A stretch of 26,704 nucleotides of DNA from a virus: positions 1 through 26,704 of IMG/VR virus record IMGVR_UViG_3300002514_000038; one strand, 5' to 3'. The stretch's first letter is position 1, and every line of letters starts with the position of its first letter. A model generated the notes under the pieces. It had not been told where the DNA came from. It saw only the letters and a list, made by a program, of their open reading frames with translations, and searched no databases. Positions 18,204-26,504 of the stretch are shown here, piece after piece. The translations under genes were made by a program, and so were the position numbers.

Positions 18204-18988
18204 TGGGTTATTTAGAAATTTATAATAATAATTTATCTGGTAATACATTTAGGATGTACTTATCTGATTATGGTAAAAGTAGATTAGCATTAGGAAATGG
18301 AGTATTAGATGAGATTCAAAAATTTGGATTAGGAGATTTAGATATTGATTATCGTAGATTTGTCGGGAGTGGAGAGTGTAGAGACCAAACAGGATTAAGT
18401 GCTTTAACTGGTTCTTGTTTTTTTGACCTACCGGATGCAAGAGGTGGTGAACCTAGTTATACGAAAGGGGCATATAATGTAATACCATCTATATTTAGAG
18501 GGGCTAGAATTACAATGCAAAGTAATGTACCCTATCTTTATAATACTTCATTAGGAGTAAATCCAACCAACACTACAACACTATGGGCTAAACATAAGGA
18601 AAAAGAGACCGTAACTGATATAGAGGAACCAAATAGTGGAGATTATAATACGTGTTGGTTAGTGGGAGATAGTGTTACAAGATTTTATCCAGCATATTGT
18701 ATTGTTTGTGCTGATTTTAATGGTGATGGTAGGGTTGATATGGATGATTTAAAGATATTTTTAAGTTTGATGGGAGCCAACGCGACAAAAGGAAGTGACC
18801 AATTGATAGGGGATTTTAATGGGGACGGAAAAGTAGATAAAAAAGATTTAATGATTTTTATAGATTGTTTGAGATACAATAATGTAAATATATTAAATCT
18901 TTGCCAAGATAAAGAAATTTATTGTTTACTATGTAAACATTTGGGTACAGATTCACCATGTGGCGGTGATTGTTTAAAATGTATATAA
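18203..18988 (+). CDS. Adaptor-domain fibre protein with dockerin-like double Ca-loop, 261 aa
   Basis: Residues about 18-51 repeat the adaptor pattern of its neighbours (LSDYGKSRLALG...FGLGDLDIDYRR). The central part is beta-like. Residues 171-182 (DFNGDGRVDMDD) and 204-215 (DFNGDGKVDKKD) are two near-identical calcium-loop motifs, each followed by a hydrophobic helix start (LKIFL, LMIFI). Their spacing and form are those of a type I dockerin, which in cellulosomes binds cohesin domains in a Ca-dependent way. The C-terminus ends in a short Cys cluster (CLLCK...CGGDCLKC). It starts on the last base of the preceding stop. The domain resemblance is strong; no cohesin partner is visible in the window, so the loops might serve only as a Ca-stabilised fold. 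Confidence 0.75.
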   Translation: MGYLEIYNNNLSGNTFRMYLSDYGKSRLALGNGVLDEIQKFGLGDLDIDYRRFVGSGECRDQTGLSALTGSCFFDLPDARGGEPSYTKGAYNVIPSIFRGARITMQSNVPYLYNTSLGVNPTNTTTLWAKHKEKETVTDIEEPNSGDYNTCWLVGDSVTRFYPAYCIVCADFNGDGRVDMDDLKIFLSLMGANATKGSDQLIGDFNGDGKVDKKDLMIFIDCLRYNNVNILNLCQDKEIYCLLCKHLGTDSPCGGDCLKCI

Positions 18989-19040
18989 TAGTGATAAGAA
19001 ATCGTTTAACGATATAATTATATAATAAGAGAATAATAAT
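18989..19040. promoter_or_regulatory. Intergenic gap with two abutting palindromes, possible operator/promoter
   Basis: This 52-bp gap separates two adaptor-fibre genes that otherwise would be tightly packed. It contains ATCGTTTAACGAT (19001-19013, 6-bp arms around one base) and, overlapping its last two bases, the perfect palindrome ATATAATTATAT (19012-19023), which includes TATAAT. The first is too tight for a good hairpin at full length and more like a protein-binding site. There is no U-tract typical of a terminator. Function is inferred and weak. Confidence 0.25.
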
Positions 19041-20912
19041 ATGGGTTATATAAGTGCACAAACAGCAACAACATTAACTCTTCAGTTAACAGAAGAGGGG
19101 AGAAGTATGATGTTAACTTCTGGTAATTTTATTAATATGTTTAATAAATTTGCTATTTCGGACGGAGATATAGACTATAGAAGTACAGAAGCACATGTCG
19201 ATACTACTAGTACCGCAAATGATTCTCCACAATTAGGGTATTTAACCGATGTTACAGGACAAGATGCTAATTTTAAAAATTCAGTCAGTAGTGGGTATAA
19301 ACTAAATAATATAATATGGCAAACACCGGCATCTAATAAGTTATTTAATAAAACTAAACAATATGTTGCAATTGGTGTTAGAGGAACAGATAATTTAGTA
19401 AAATATTATAGAAACGAAGTAGAAATAGACGTATACTTATCTGACTACTACGTTTTATGTAAACTATTAGCGGCCAAATATATAGCGGACCATAAAGACA
19501 TACTATCAACCAACTCAACAACTATAGAAGCATCAATGACCACCTATTATGAAAGTGTTTTAAACATATATAATGATAGTGATTATTTAAATTTCTTAAA
19601 TTCATTATCAGACCACGGGATAGGGCAATATATTGATTTTGTAGATTCAGTTAAAGTATATGACGGAACATCTTTAGACGCTACGAATATTAAATTAGTA
19701 TCCGATACTGATAGTAGTTACCATAATGCATTAGCGTTAGCGGGTGGTGCTTTTATGAATAGAGGACAACATACTGGGATAGATTTTGAAGGCACTAATC
19801 TTAAAGGCATGAAATTAGCTTCACCATTCTCTTTACTATTTTCACCAGGATTGAGTGAAGATGGTAGTAGATATTTAAGAGGAGCCGGTAGGTATGGTAT
19901 TGGATTTGCAGCATTTGATATGGGATATTTAAATTGTGGAGGTACAAATGTATGGAATCAAAATGGAGAATCCTACCCAACGTTTGTTATGGATAATTTT
20001 ACTAATGGTTGGGTAACAGAATTAGCGGGAGAAACACAACCTTTAATTGGTTTTGTTAGTACTATAGATATGGAAAGAGAAGCTACTACAACTGGTGGTG
20101 GCTTAGGTAGTGAAGGGTATAAGAATATTAAAACCACAATTCCAACTACTAGATTAGTAGTAAATGCAATTAATACTTCTTTCCCACCTGTATATTACCC
20201 TATAAAAATGAAAAGATTAACTAGAAATCAAGGAGAATATATAAATATAAACAGTGGTGACCAAAAAGGTATTAGAATAACTTATACTACACATCCTTCA
20301 GACACATTTGGGCTTTTAATGGGTAGTATGGAATATACGGCTAATTGGACTGAGGCTGAACAAGGATTGAAATCACAATCTCCTTATTTTTCATTATATC
20401 CGTCTAAAGATAATACATTATCTACGGTTGCTAGTAAAGTTGTTGCAACCACAGACCCTTATTATACATTATATACTAGACAAGCGAAAATGTCAGATGA
20501 TATATTCCTAACAGTTGCTGCACAAAATAATAATTATTGGAAAACTGATACATATTCCGGAGGGTATATAGCTGGTTTAAGTGGAAGTGGTCAGACCTCT
20601 TATAATATATCAATTCCAATAACATGGAATGTTTCTGCGTCCGACGGACGTGTAGCTACACCATGTAAATTAACTGTTAGGTTTAAATTTAATAAAGATG
20701 CAGTTACACAGTCTATGTCATATGATAATACTTCTTCACAGAATTATTATAGGATATATGATAATGCAACTTTCCGTTTTTATGGTGAAGCAGGAGACAC
20801 ATTAGGTTCATATTCAGAAGACCCTAGAGGGCATAATAGTTCTAATCCGTGGCAAACTAGTGCTGGTGCAGCATTATTTTATAAAGTCACATATGGACAG
20901 GTAATAAATTAA
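19041..20912 (+). CDS. Adaptor-domain fibre protein, 623 aa
   Basis: Near the N-terminus LTEEGRSMMLTSGNF...FNKFAISDGDIDYR aligns with the adaptor segments of the two preceding proteins, making this the third consecutive member. A helical, Tyr/Asp-rich region follows (about residues 130-210), then a long beta-rich, Thr/Ser/Asn-rich body. A Gly-rich stretch (TTTGGGLGSEG) lies near residue 350, and the end is beta-strand-like, without the EIGLYD cap of its cousins. No enzymatic motif was seen. It probably forms a separate tail fibre or spike docked through the shared N-terminal domain. A preceding 52-bp gap with palindromes may allow independent expression. The start lacks a Shine-Dalgarno sequence, as do its neighbours. 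Confidence 0.7.
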   Translation: MGYISAQTATTLTLQLTEEGRSMMLTSGNFINMFNKFAISDGDIDYRSTEAHVDTTSTANDSPQLGYLTDVTGQDANFKNSVSSGYKLNNIIWQTPASNKLFNKTKQYVAIGVRGTDNLVKYYRNEVEIDVYLSDYYVLCKLLAAKYIADHKDILSTNSTTIEASMTTYYESVLNIYNDSDYLNFLNSLSDHGIGQYIDFVDSVKVYDGTSLDATNIKLVSDTDSSYHNALALAGGAFMNRGQHTGIDFEGTNLKGMKLASPFSLLFSPGLSEDGSRYLRGAGRYGIGFAAFDMGYLNCGGTNVWNQNGESYPTFVMDNFTNGWVTELAGETQPLIGFVSTIDMEREATTTGGGLGSEGYKNIKTTIPTTRLVVNAINTSFPPVYYPIKMKRLTRNQGEYININSGDQKGIRITYTTHPSDTFGLLMGSMEYTANWTEAEQGLKSQSPYFSLYPSKDNTLSTVASKVVATTDPYYTLYTRQAKMSDDIFLTVAAQNNNYWKTDTYSGGYIAGLSGSGQTSYNISIPITWNVSASDGRVATPCKLTVRFKFNKDAVTQSMSYDNTSSQNYYRIYDNATFRFYGEAGDTLGSYSEDPRGHNSSNPWQTSAGAALFYKVTYGQVIN

Positions 20913-20917
20913 ATAAA

Positions 20918-21349
20918 ATGGATATAAAAGCATTAGAATTTTACAGAAAAGAAAGTAAATGTACGGAAAATAGTAAACTTGTTGGAAAACAACCTATACT
21001 GTATGTGGATGAATTACGTATTCATGGCAATAGAAATAGATTTATAGACCAAGCTAGAAATAATAATCTTAATCAATATTTTGGAACACCAGGAGAATAT
21101 AATGCAATTTATTCCCCATCCAAATATTTATCAGTAGTAAGTTCACCAGATAAAGGAAAATATATGTTTGTTAGTTATGAAAAAAGTTCGGCTCTAACAA
21201 CTCTAACCGTATTCCCAGGAATACAAAATAATTCTAATGGAAGAACGGAAGGTAGTCCATTTCATATACTACCTCTTTACTTTGCTGGGAGAGCTTCATT
21301 AGTTTTAGATAGAACTATAAACTCGAATAATTATAAAAGTTGGATTTAA
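20918..21349 (+). CDS. Hypothetical protein in fibre cluster, 143 aa
   Basis: Begins 5 bp after the previous stop and ends 1 bp before the next ATG, so it is part of the same transcript. The N-terminal third is charged (KALEFYRKESK, then DELRIHGNRNR); the rest is mixed with Ser, Tyr and Asn and probably beta. No Cys cluster, signal peptide, membrane helix or recognised motif was found. Wedged between two fibre genes, it could be a small fibre component or a fibre-assembly chaperone. Both are guesses from position only. Confidence 0.7.
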   Translation: MDIKALEFYRKESKCTENSKLVGKQPILYVDELRIHGNRNRFIDQARNNNLNQYFGTPGEYNAIYSPSKYLSVVSSPDKGKYMFVSYEKSSALTTLTVFPGIQNNSNGRTEGSPFHILPLYFAGRASLVLDRTINSNNYKSWI

Positions 21350-21350
21350 A

Positions 21351-22535
21351 ATGGGAAAATTTAAAAACATAAAAGCAAGTGAGAAAAGAATAGAAACTGT
21401 TCTAGTCCCATATAATGCGTCTGCAGGTACAGGATGGAATACAATAAGTGGTACAAGTTTACCATTCACACTAATACAAAGAAATCCGGATAATGGACGA
21501 GCATTTTCTAATCTTTATTCCTCTTTTAATATGCCTGCTATTTCAGGAGATGTTACAGACTTCCTATCTACATGGGCAAATACAGGGTTTAGTGGACTCT
21601 CTCAATCTCAAGCTATAGTCGCGGAGATTCCTAAAAATGAATACGGGGTATTAATTGATGGAAGAACTATGAAGTTACATATACCGAGAGCTCCAGGATT
21701 TGGAAATACTGTCTATACTATGTATTCCTCGTATTATATGCCCCTTGCAACATCTTCAGATAATTCGGATGAAGGAGAGTACTTTGGAAATCCTAAACTC
21801 CAAGGTCTTACAACTGGGTCACCTGAGTTACCATCTACTAATGTAGCTTTTTTATTTTGTGATGATATTAGAGGACCAGCACTTTCTGCTTCTAATACCA
21901 ATATAACTAGTTGGTCAAATGCTTGGATAGTAGATACCACACCAAATGGATATCCTAATGCTGGGGTAGATAATTTTAGATTTACTACTACAGTTTCTTC
22001 GTCTAATACACCTAAAGCATATGCACAACCACAGGATAAACCTGTAGGTATAGCGTATTTGGATAAAGGATTTGCAGTAATAACTGACCCAATAATTGTT
22101 AGTGCTTTTAATTATAGTGGTTCTTCTACTGGTGGGTCATTAACTTATGGTGGTGATGCGTCTGCTTATACACAAGTAATCTTTACTTCATCTACGTCAG
22201 CATCTTGTAGTTACTATTCATTCGAAAAAGAATGGAGAGTTATAGTAGATATTGTTGCAGGTGCAGGTGAATTTTATATTACTGAAAATCAAACCGCAGC
22301 AGATTCTAATACACCTTATTATGGGGCAGGTGGTGCCGACACAGGAATTCAATTCCAGACACCATTTGGTGACGTACACCAAATATGGGACCTATCTAAT
22401 GTTACTTCAGCCTATATAACAGAAATTGGTTTATATGACACCCAAAATAAATTAATAGCGGTCGGATTACCAGATAGACCAATTGAAAAAGCAAAAAACA
22501 CTCCAGTCACTTTACAATTAGTACTTACTTTCTAA
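21351..22535 (+). CDS. Tail-fibre protein with EIGLYD C-terminal cap, 394 aa
   Basis: A beta-rich, Ser/Thr/Gly/Asn-rich protein. Around residues 225-250 it has KPVGIAYLDKGFAVITDPII, and residues 356-394 read ITEIGLYD...LIAVGL..PIEKAKNTPVTLQLVLTF. Both segments align with the C-terminal part of the 802-aa fibre at 15795, and the cap is of the type found in phage tail-collar/fibre proteins (E-I-G-L-Y-D...L-I-A). It lacks the LTDxGR adaptor of the other fibres, so it may be a distal fibre segment or attach differently. It is the last virion gene before the DNA-metabolism block, which follows after 9 bp. Confidence 0.7.
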   Translation: MGKFKNIKASEKRIETVLVPYNASAGTGWNTISGTSLPFTLIQRNPDNGRAFSNLYSSFNMPAISGDVTDFLSTWANTGFSGLSQSQAIVAEIPKNEYGVLIDGRTMKLHIPRAPGFGNTVYTMYSSYYMPLATSSDNSDEGEYFGNPKLQGLTTGSPELPSTNVAFLFCDDIRGPALSASNTNITSWSNAWIVDTTPNGYPNAGVDNFRFTTTVSSSNTPKAYAQPQDKPVGIAYLDKGFAVITDPIIVSAFNYSGSSTGGSLTYGGDASAYTQVIFTSSTSASCSYYSFEKEWRVIVDIVAGAGEFYITENQTAADSNTPYYGAGGADTGIQFQTPFGDVHQIWDLSNVTSAYITEIGLYDTQNKLIAVGLPDRPIEKAKNTPVTLQLVLTF

Positions 22536-22544
22536 ATTTAGTTC

Positions 22545-23141
22545 ATGGAAAATATTGGAACTACCCCGAAAGTACTTGGCCTAGATATTTCTACAAAGAC
22601 TATAGGTTGGGCACTTTTTAATATACAAACAGAAGAGTTATTAGAATTAACTCATTTTTCTCCTAAAGTTAAACCAAAAAAGGAAGATAAAATAGAGGAA
22701 ATGCTGGTAAAAACAGACCATTTCAGGAATAAACTCATTGATTATAAAAATATTGGGATAACCAAGGTTATCATAGAAGAACCCCTACTAAACTCTAATA
22801 ATATTAGAACAGTTGCAACCTTAATGAGATATAATTCTTTCATAACTAGAGTTATATATGATATTTTAGAGATTGTGCCGGTTTATATCTCAACGTATAA
22901 TTCTAGAAAATTTGCCTTTCCAGACCTAGTTCAAGAAAATGTTAAAGGAAGAAGAGTTCTATTTGGTGGCTATGAAGTGGGGTGCGACAAAAAACAGATT
23001 ATTTGGCAAAAAGTTTCAAATAAAGAACCACATTTAACATGGGCATATACAAGAAATAATACATTAAAAAAGGAAAATTTTGATATGTGTGATGCTTATA
23101 CTTGTGTGTTAGGGCATCTGAACCAAAAACAAATTTGGTAA
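22545..23141 (+). CDS. RuvC-type Holliday-junction resolvase, 198 aa
   Basis: The RNase H-like fold of RuvC is shown by its acidic motifs: D14 in LGLDISTKTIGWA, E78/E79 in VIIEEP, and the C-terminal D180 and D183 in DMCDAY. Length fits cellular RuvC (about 170 aa) and phage resolvases. The enzyme would cut four-way junctions made during phage recombination and resolve branched DNA before packaging, using two metal ions. It is the first gene of the replication/recombination block and follows the last fibre gene after 9 bp. Sequence between E79 and D180 is diverged from bacterial RuvC, so it may prefer other branched substrates. Family assignment is firm; substrate is inferred. Confidence 0.85.
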   Translation: MENIGTTPKVLGLDISTKTIGWALFNIQTEELLELTHFSPKVKPKKEDKIEEMLVKTDHFRNKLIDYKNIGITKVIIEEPLLNSNNIRTVATLMRYNSFITRVIYDILEIVPVYISTYNSRKFAFPDLVQENVKGRRVLFGGYEVGCDKKQIIWQKVSNKEPHLTWAYTRNNTLKKENFDMCDAYTCVLGHLNQKQIW

Positions 23142-23176
23142 TTGATTCCCCATAAAAAATTCCATACATTTACTTC

Positions 23177-24091
23177 ATGGAAGACTCACCACTATTATTA
23201 GAATTATTACAGGACGTTTTAGGAGAAATAAACTCACATTATCCTAATAATGGACAAATATCTTTTGATTGTCCCGTATGTTCTTATGATATAAAAGGAT
23301 TAGATAAAGGAGATGGAAAAGGGAATTTTGAAGTTAATTATTATCAAGGAGTATATAAATGTTGGGCATGTTCAGAAACTTATAGTACACATGGGTCCTT
23401 GAATAAGTTATTTTTAAAATGGGGGAATAGAAGAACTAAATCTACTTGGGAATTAATCGGAGGAGACTTTATAAAAAAAAGAGAAAGAAAATATGAAGAT
23501 GTTAGGCTACCAAAAGAATACATTTCATTTACGAAGGGAAATAAATTAACTATACCATATAAAGAAGCTTATAATTATCTTAGAAAAAGAAATATAACCG
23601 ATGAATTAATTGCTAAATATTCCATAGGTTACACAACTGAAGGAAAATATAGAGGAAGAATTATAGTTCCTTCATTTGATGAAAATGAAGAAATAAATTA
23701 TTTTGTTTCCAGGTCTTATGTGGGGCATAAAAATAAATATAAAAATCCTGAAGCAGAAAAAGATAAAATTATATTTAATGAACATTTAATAAATTGGGAA
23801 GAAGATGTTTATTTGGTAGAAGGGGTGTTTGACATGTTTTTTATAGATAATTCTATACCAGTTTTAGGAAAAAGTGTTAGTGATAAATTATGGGAAAAAC
23901 TATATGATAATTGTAAAAAAAATATTATTATTTGCTTAGATGGCGATGCATGGGAAGACTCGGAAAAATTATATAGAAAGTTAGAGGGTGGCAAGTTAAC
24001 TGGAAAGATAAGATTAATTAAGGTACCTAAAGATAAAGATGTGGGTGAGTTAGGTGGAATAAAAGGATTAAAACAAATTACATTATTATAA
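23177..24091 (+). CDS. DnaG-type DNA primase (zinc finger + TOPRIM), 304 aa
   Basis: The protein starts with a zinc-binding domain, C32/C35 (CPVC) and C62/C65 (CWAC), as in DnaG/CHC2-type primases. A core with KYRGRIIVPSFDENEE (about residues 157-172) resembles the DnaG catalytic N-half. The TOPRIM motifs follow: VEG with E215, CLDGD with D255 and D257, and D288 in PKDKDVGEL. It would make RNA primers for lagging-strand synthesis. At 304 aa it lacks the C-terminal helicase-interacting domain of bacterial DnaG and has no helicase domain; a separate phage helicase is expected elsewhere. The next gene begins 1 bp after its stop. Confidence in class is high. Confidence 0.9.
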   Translation: MEDSPLLLELLQDVLGEINSHYPNNGQISFDCPVCSYDIKGLDKGDGKGNFEVNYYQGVYKCWACSETYSTHGSLNKLFLKWGNRRTKSTWELIGGDFIKKRERKYEDVRLPKEYISFTKGNKLTIPYKEAYNYLRKRNITDELIAKYSIGYTTEGKYRGRIIVPSFDENEEINYFVSRSYVGHKNKYKNPEAEKDKIIFNEHLINWEEDVYLVEGVFDMFFIDNSIPVLGKSVSDKLWEKLYDNCKKNIIICLDGDAWEDSEKLYRKLEGGKLTGKIRLIKVPKDKDVGELGGIKGLKQITLL

Positions 24092-24092
24092 A

Positions 24093-24866
24093 ATGAAAAT
24101 AATTAAAGAATTAGCTAAGTTTAACAATATTAAATTTCATGATAAAGAACATGTTTATTATTTAGACGGAATTAAAACTAAATCCGTAACTTCTATAATA
24201 GGACAATATAAACACCCTTTTGATAAAGAGTATTGGTCACAAAAGAAAGCTGATGAAAGAGGTATAACAAAAGAAGAGATACTAAAGGAATGGAAATATA
24301 AATCAGATTTTTCTTGTGAAAGAGGTTCCGCTTTTCATGAGTTTGCGGAAAATTACCTAACGAATAAAGTATTTCCATTTCCAGAATATAAAATAACTAA
24401 TGTCTTAGGTGATAAAGAAAAGATGTTAGAATGTAAAGAAGGTGTATTTAAGATTATAGAGATGTTTAAAAAATTCTATGACGATTCTCATGGAAAATTA
24501 ATACCTGTTAGAGCAGAGGTTGTTATTGGTGATGAAGAATGGGGTGTAACAGGAATGATTGACCAACTATTCTATAATGAAAAATCAGGAACGTTAGAAA
24601 TATGGGATTGGAAAACTAATAAAGAAATAAAGAAAAATAATAAATGGCAACAATTTAAAAAGCCTCTTTCACATTTAGATGTATGTGAAATGAACACATA
24701 TTCATTACAACTTTCTTTTTATAGATTAATATTAGAAAGAAATACGGATTTAAAATTAGGAGAATCGTATATAGTTTGGTTTAATGAAAATAATGAAACA
24801 TATAAAATTATAAAATGTTATGATTTTAGAGAAGAAATATTAAAAATAATGAAAAATGGCGGATAG
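24093..24866 (+). CDS. PD-(D/E)XK nuclease, RecB/Cas4-like, 257 aa
   Basis: The motif series of RecB-family nucleases is visible in order: H82 in GSAFHEFAE, E142 in AEVVIG, D157 in GMIDQLF, D172-x-K174 in EIWDWKT, and Q206 with Y210 in SLQLSFYRL. These form the metal-binding and catalytic site of a DNA exonuclease or flap nuclease. There is no Cys cluster of the Fe-S type seen in Cas4 and AddB, so a plain RecB-like exonuclease is more likely. Its 3' end overlaps the next ORF by 11 bp. With primase, resolvase and an SbcD-like enzyme nearby, end resection during recombination-dependent replication is the likely role. Host DNA degradation is a possible alternative. Confidence 0.85.
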   Translation: MKIIKELAKFNNIKFHDKEHVYYLDGIKTKSVTSIIGQYKHPFDKEYWSQKKADERGITKEEILKEWKYKSDFSCERGSAFHEFAENYLTNKVFPFPEYKITNVLGDKEKMLECKEGVFKIIEMFKKFYDDSHGKLIPVRAEVVIGDEEWGVTGMIDQLFYNEKSGTLEIWDWKTNKEIKKNNKWQQFKKPLSHLDVCEMNTYSLQLSFYRLILERNTDLKLGESYIVWFNENNETYKIIKCYDFREEILKIMKNGG

Positions 24867-25722
24867 ATATGATTTTGTAAAAAAAATGGAAGAAGAGATG
24901 TATGGGCCAATCATCTCACACCTAAAAAAAGTAAAGGTAGGAGAAATTAAACATACATGGGCAGCGTTTAAACCAAGTTTTATACGTAGATGGTTAGAAA
25001 AGATAATTAAAAGGGCCTTTGGCATCAGAATTTCACTTGCAAGTCGCAAATATAGAGTCCTTAAAAAAAGTTTAACAGAAAATGGGTATAATCCAGAAAA
25101 ATATGGGTATATTGAAATAGAAACACTCTACCCAAATACAGACCAACCATATAGAGCAAGAACTGGAAATCATAGAACTTATTTATTAAAAGAAATATAT
25201 GGTGATGATTATGAAATAACAGTTAACCATTTAAATATAGGAACAACTGAAGAGGAACAAAAAACATTAGAACAAGGAAAAGTTTTTCCAAGTGAAAAGG
25301 GGTTTCTAGGTAAGATATCACACGCGTTTGGAACAATACCTTTTCTATATTATCCGGCTTTTATATTTTTTATAGGGTATATGTTTTTACCCCTTATGTT
25401 AGTATGCATAACTATCTTTTTAACCTTACGGATTATTCCAGACCCTAACTTCAATAGGGTTGACCAAGTACATCCGTTTAAAATTTTAAAACCTATATAT
25501 AATAAATCAAAACGTGTCTATGAATGGATAGTAACATTATATTATAATTATAGAAATATGATTGTGGTTGGTGTATTATTATATTATATATACCATCTAT
25601 TATCCAATTATTTTTACGAGTTTTTAATTTTGGGGTGTAGCACACTTTTAATAAGTTTAATACTTACACGTTTTAAAATAGACACACAAATAAATTTTAA
25701 TGATTTAAGAAAAAGAAAATAA
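24856..25722 (+). CDS. ParB-like domain fused to membrane segments, 288 aa
   Basis: Residues about 60-135 look like a ParB/sulfiredoxin-superfamily domain: a helix with LKKSLTENGYNPEKYGYIEI, then Tyr-Arg-Ala-Arg-Thr-GNHR (G104-R107), then LLKEIYGDDYEITV. GNHR corresponds to the nucleotide-binding box of ParB-like domains. The C-terminal half has several hydrophobic stretches (about residues 155-192 and 233-272), suggesting three or four membrane helices, with a basic C-terminus (RKRK) predicted inside. It overlaps the nuclease gene by 11 bp and shares one base with the next start. A soluble ParB-like domain tethered to the membrane is unusual; DNA- or nucleotide-binding and a membrane anchor for replication are inferences. 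The family as a whole is not recognised. Confidence 0.65.
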   Translation: MADRYDFVKKMEEEMYGPIISHLKKVKVGEIKHTWAAFKPSFIRRWLEKIIKRAFGIRISLASRKYRVLKKSLTENGYNPEKYGYIEIETLYPNTDQPYRARTGNHRTYLLKEIYGDDYEITVNHLNIGTTEEEQKTLEQGKVFPSEKGFLGKISHAFGTIPFLYYPAFIFFIGYMFLPLMLVCITIFLTLRIIPDPNFNRVDQVHPFKILKPIYNKSKRVYEWIVTLYYNYRNMIVVGVLLYYIYHLLSNYFYEFLILGCSTLLISLILTRFKIDTQINFNDLRKRK

Positions 25723-26504
25723 TGGTTGAAAAAATTATACATTATTCAGATTTACATTTAAAACTTTATAAACAACATAATAGAGATAAGAAAATTATAG
25801 AGCAAGCTATTTCAGAATGGAAAAAAATTAAACCAGATAGAATAGTTTTTACAGGAGACTTCGTTCATTCTAAAAATCAGATGACTCCAGAATTAATAAA
25901 TTTAATGTCTTGGGTAATGACGGAAACAGCAAATATTTGTAAATGTGTTTATATCATTGGAAATCATGATTTTTTGGAAAATAACATGGCTAGAATGGAT
26001 GCAATTTCACCACTTGTAGATAGTTTAAATAATCCAAATATAGTATATTATAAAGATAGAGGTTGTTATGAAGACGATAATATATTATGGTGTGTTTATT
26101 CATTAACTAGTCATAATGTAAGTCCGGATATACCAGAACAAACTGATAAGTATAAGATAGGGTTATTTCACGGCCCAATAGAAGGGGCATCTAACGATTT
26201 GGGTTTTATATTTGAAGATGGTTTTAGTATAGATAGATTTGAAGAGTGTGATGTAGTATTTGCTGGAGATATACATAAAAAACAAACATTTAAAATACCA
26301 GGCGGTAAAAAAGTATATATGGTAGGGTCAACCATAATTCAAAATTTCGGTGAAAGTGTAAGAAATCATGGATACGGAGTTTATAATGTTAAAACAAAAA
26401 AATATAAATTTTTTAATCTTGATAATTCCCAACCATATCTTAATTTTAGGATAACAGATATTGAAGATATTGAAAATAAAAAAGAGATTTTAACTAATGC
26501 TTAA
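25722..26504 (+). CDS. SbcD/Mre11/T4 gp47-like metallophosphoesterase, 260 aa
   Basis: All calcineurin-like metal motifs are present: D10-x-H12 (SDLHL), G45-D46 (TGDF), G80-N-H-D83 (IGNHDF), H150 (FHG) and G182-D-x-H185 (GDIH). The order and spacing fit SbcD, Mre11 and phage gp47, the nuclease subunit of the SbcCD/Rad50-Mre11 complex that trims DNA ends and hairpins. At 260 aa it is shorter than T4 gp47 (about 340 aa), and a C-terminal Rad50-interacting part seems reduced. The partner ATPase (gp46/SbcC) is not in the window and is expected downstream. It starts on the last base of the previous stop and overlaps the next gene by 8 bp. Confidence 0.85.
   Translation: MVEKIIHYSDLHLKLYKQHNRDKKIIEQAISEWKKIKPDRIVFTGDFVHSKNQMTPELINLMSWVMTETANICKCVYIIGNHDFLENNMARMDAISPLVDSLNNPNIVYYKDRGCYEDDNILWCVYSLTSHNVSPDIPEQTDKYKIGLFHGPIEGASNDLGFIFEDGFSIDRFEECDVVFAGDIHKKQTFKIPGGKKVYMVGSTIIQNFGESVRNHGYGVYNVKTKKYKFFNLDNSQPYLNFRITDIEDIENKKEILTNA

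Noticed and set aside
23141-23176. Possible Bacteroidota promoter before the primase (TTG at 23142-23144, TACATTTA at 23165-23172)
   Set aside because: Spacing is plausible, but the -7 box lacks its final G and the predicted start would fall on the ATG. In such AT-rich DNA the match is easily due to chance.
24093-24866. Cas4 of a CRISPR system
   Set aside because: No Cys residues in the Fe-S positions and no cas genes or repeat array in the window; a RecB-like phage exonuclease fits better.
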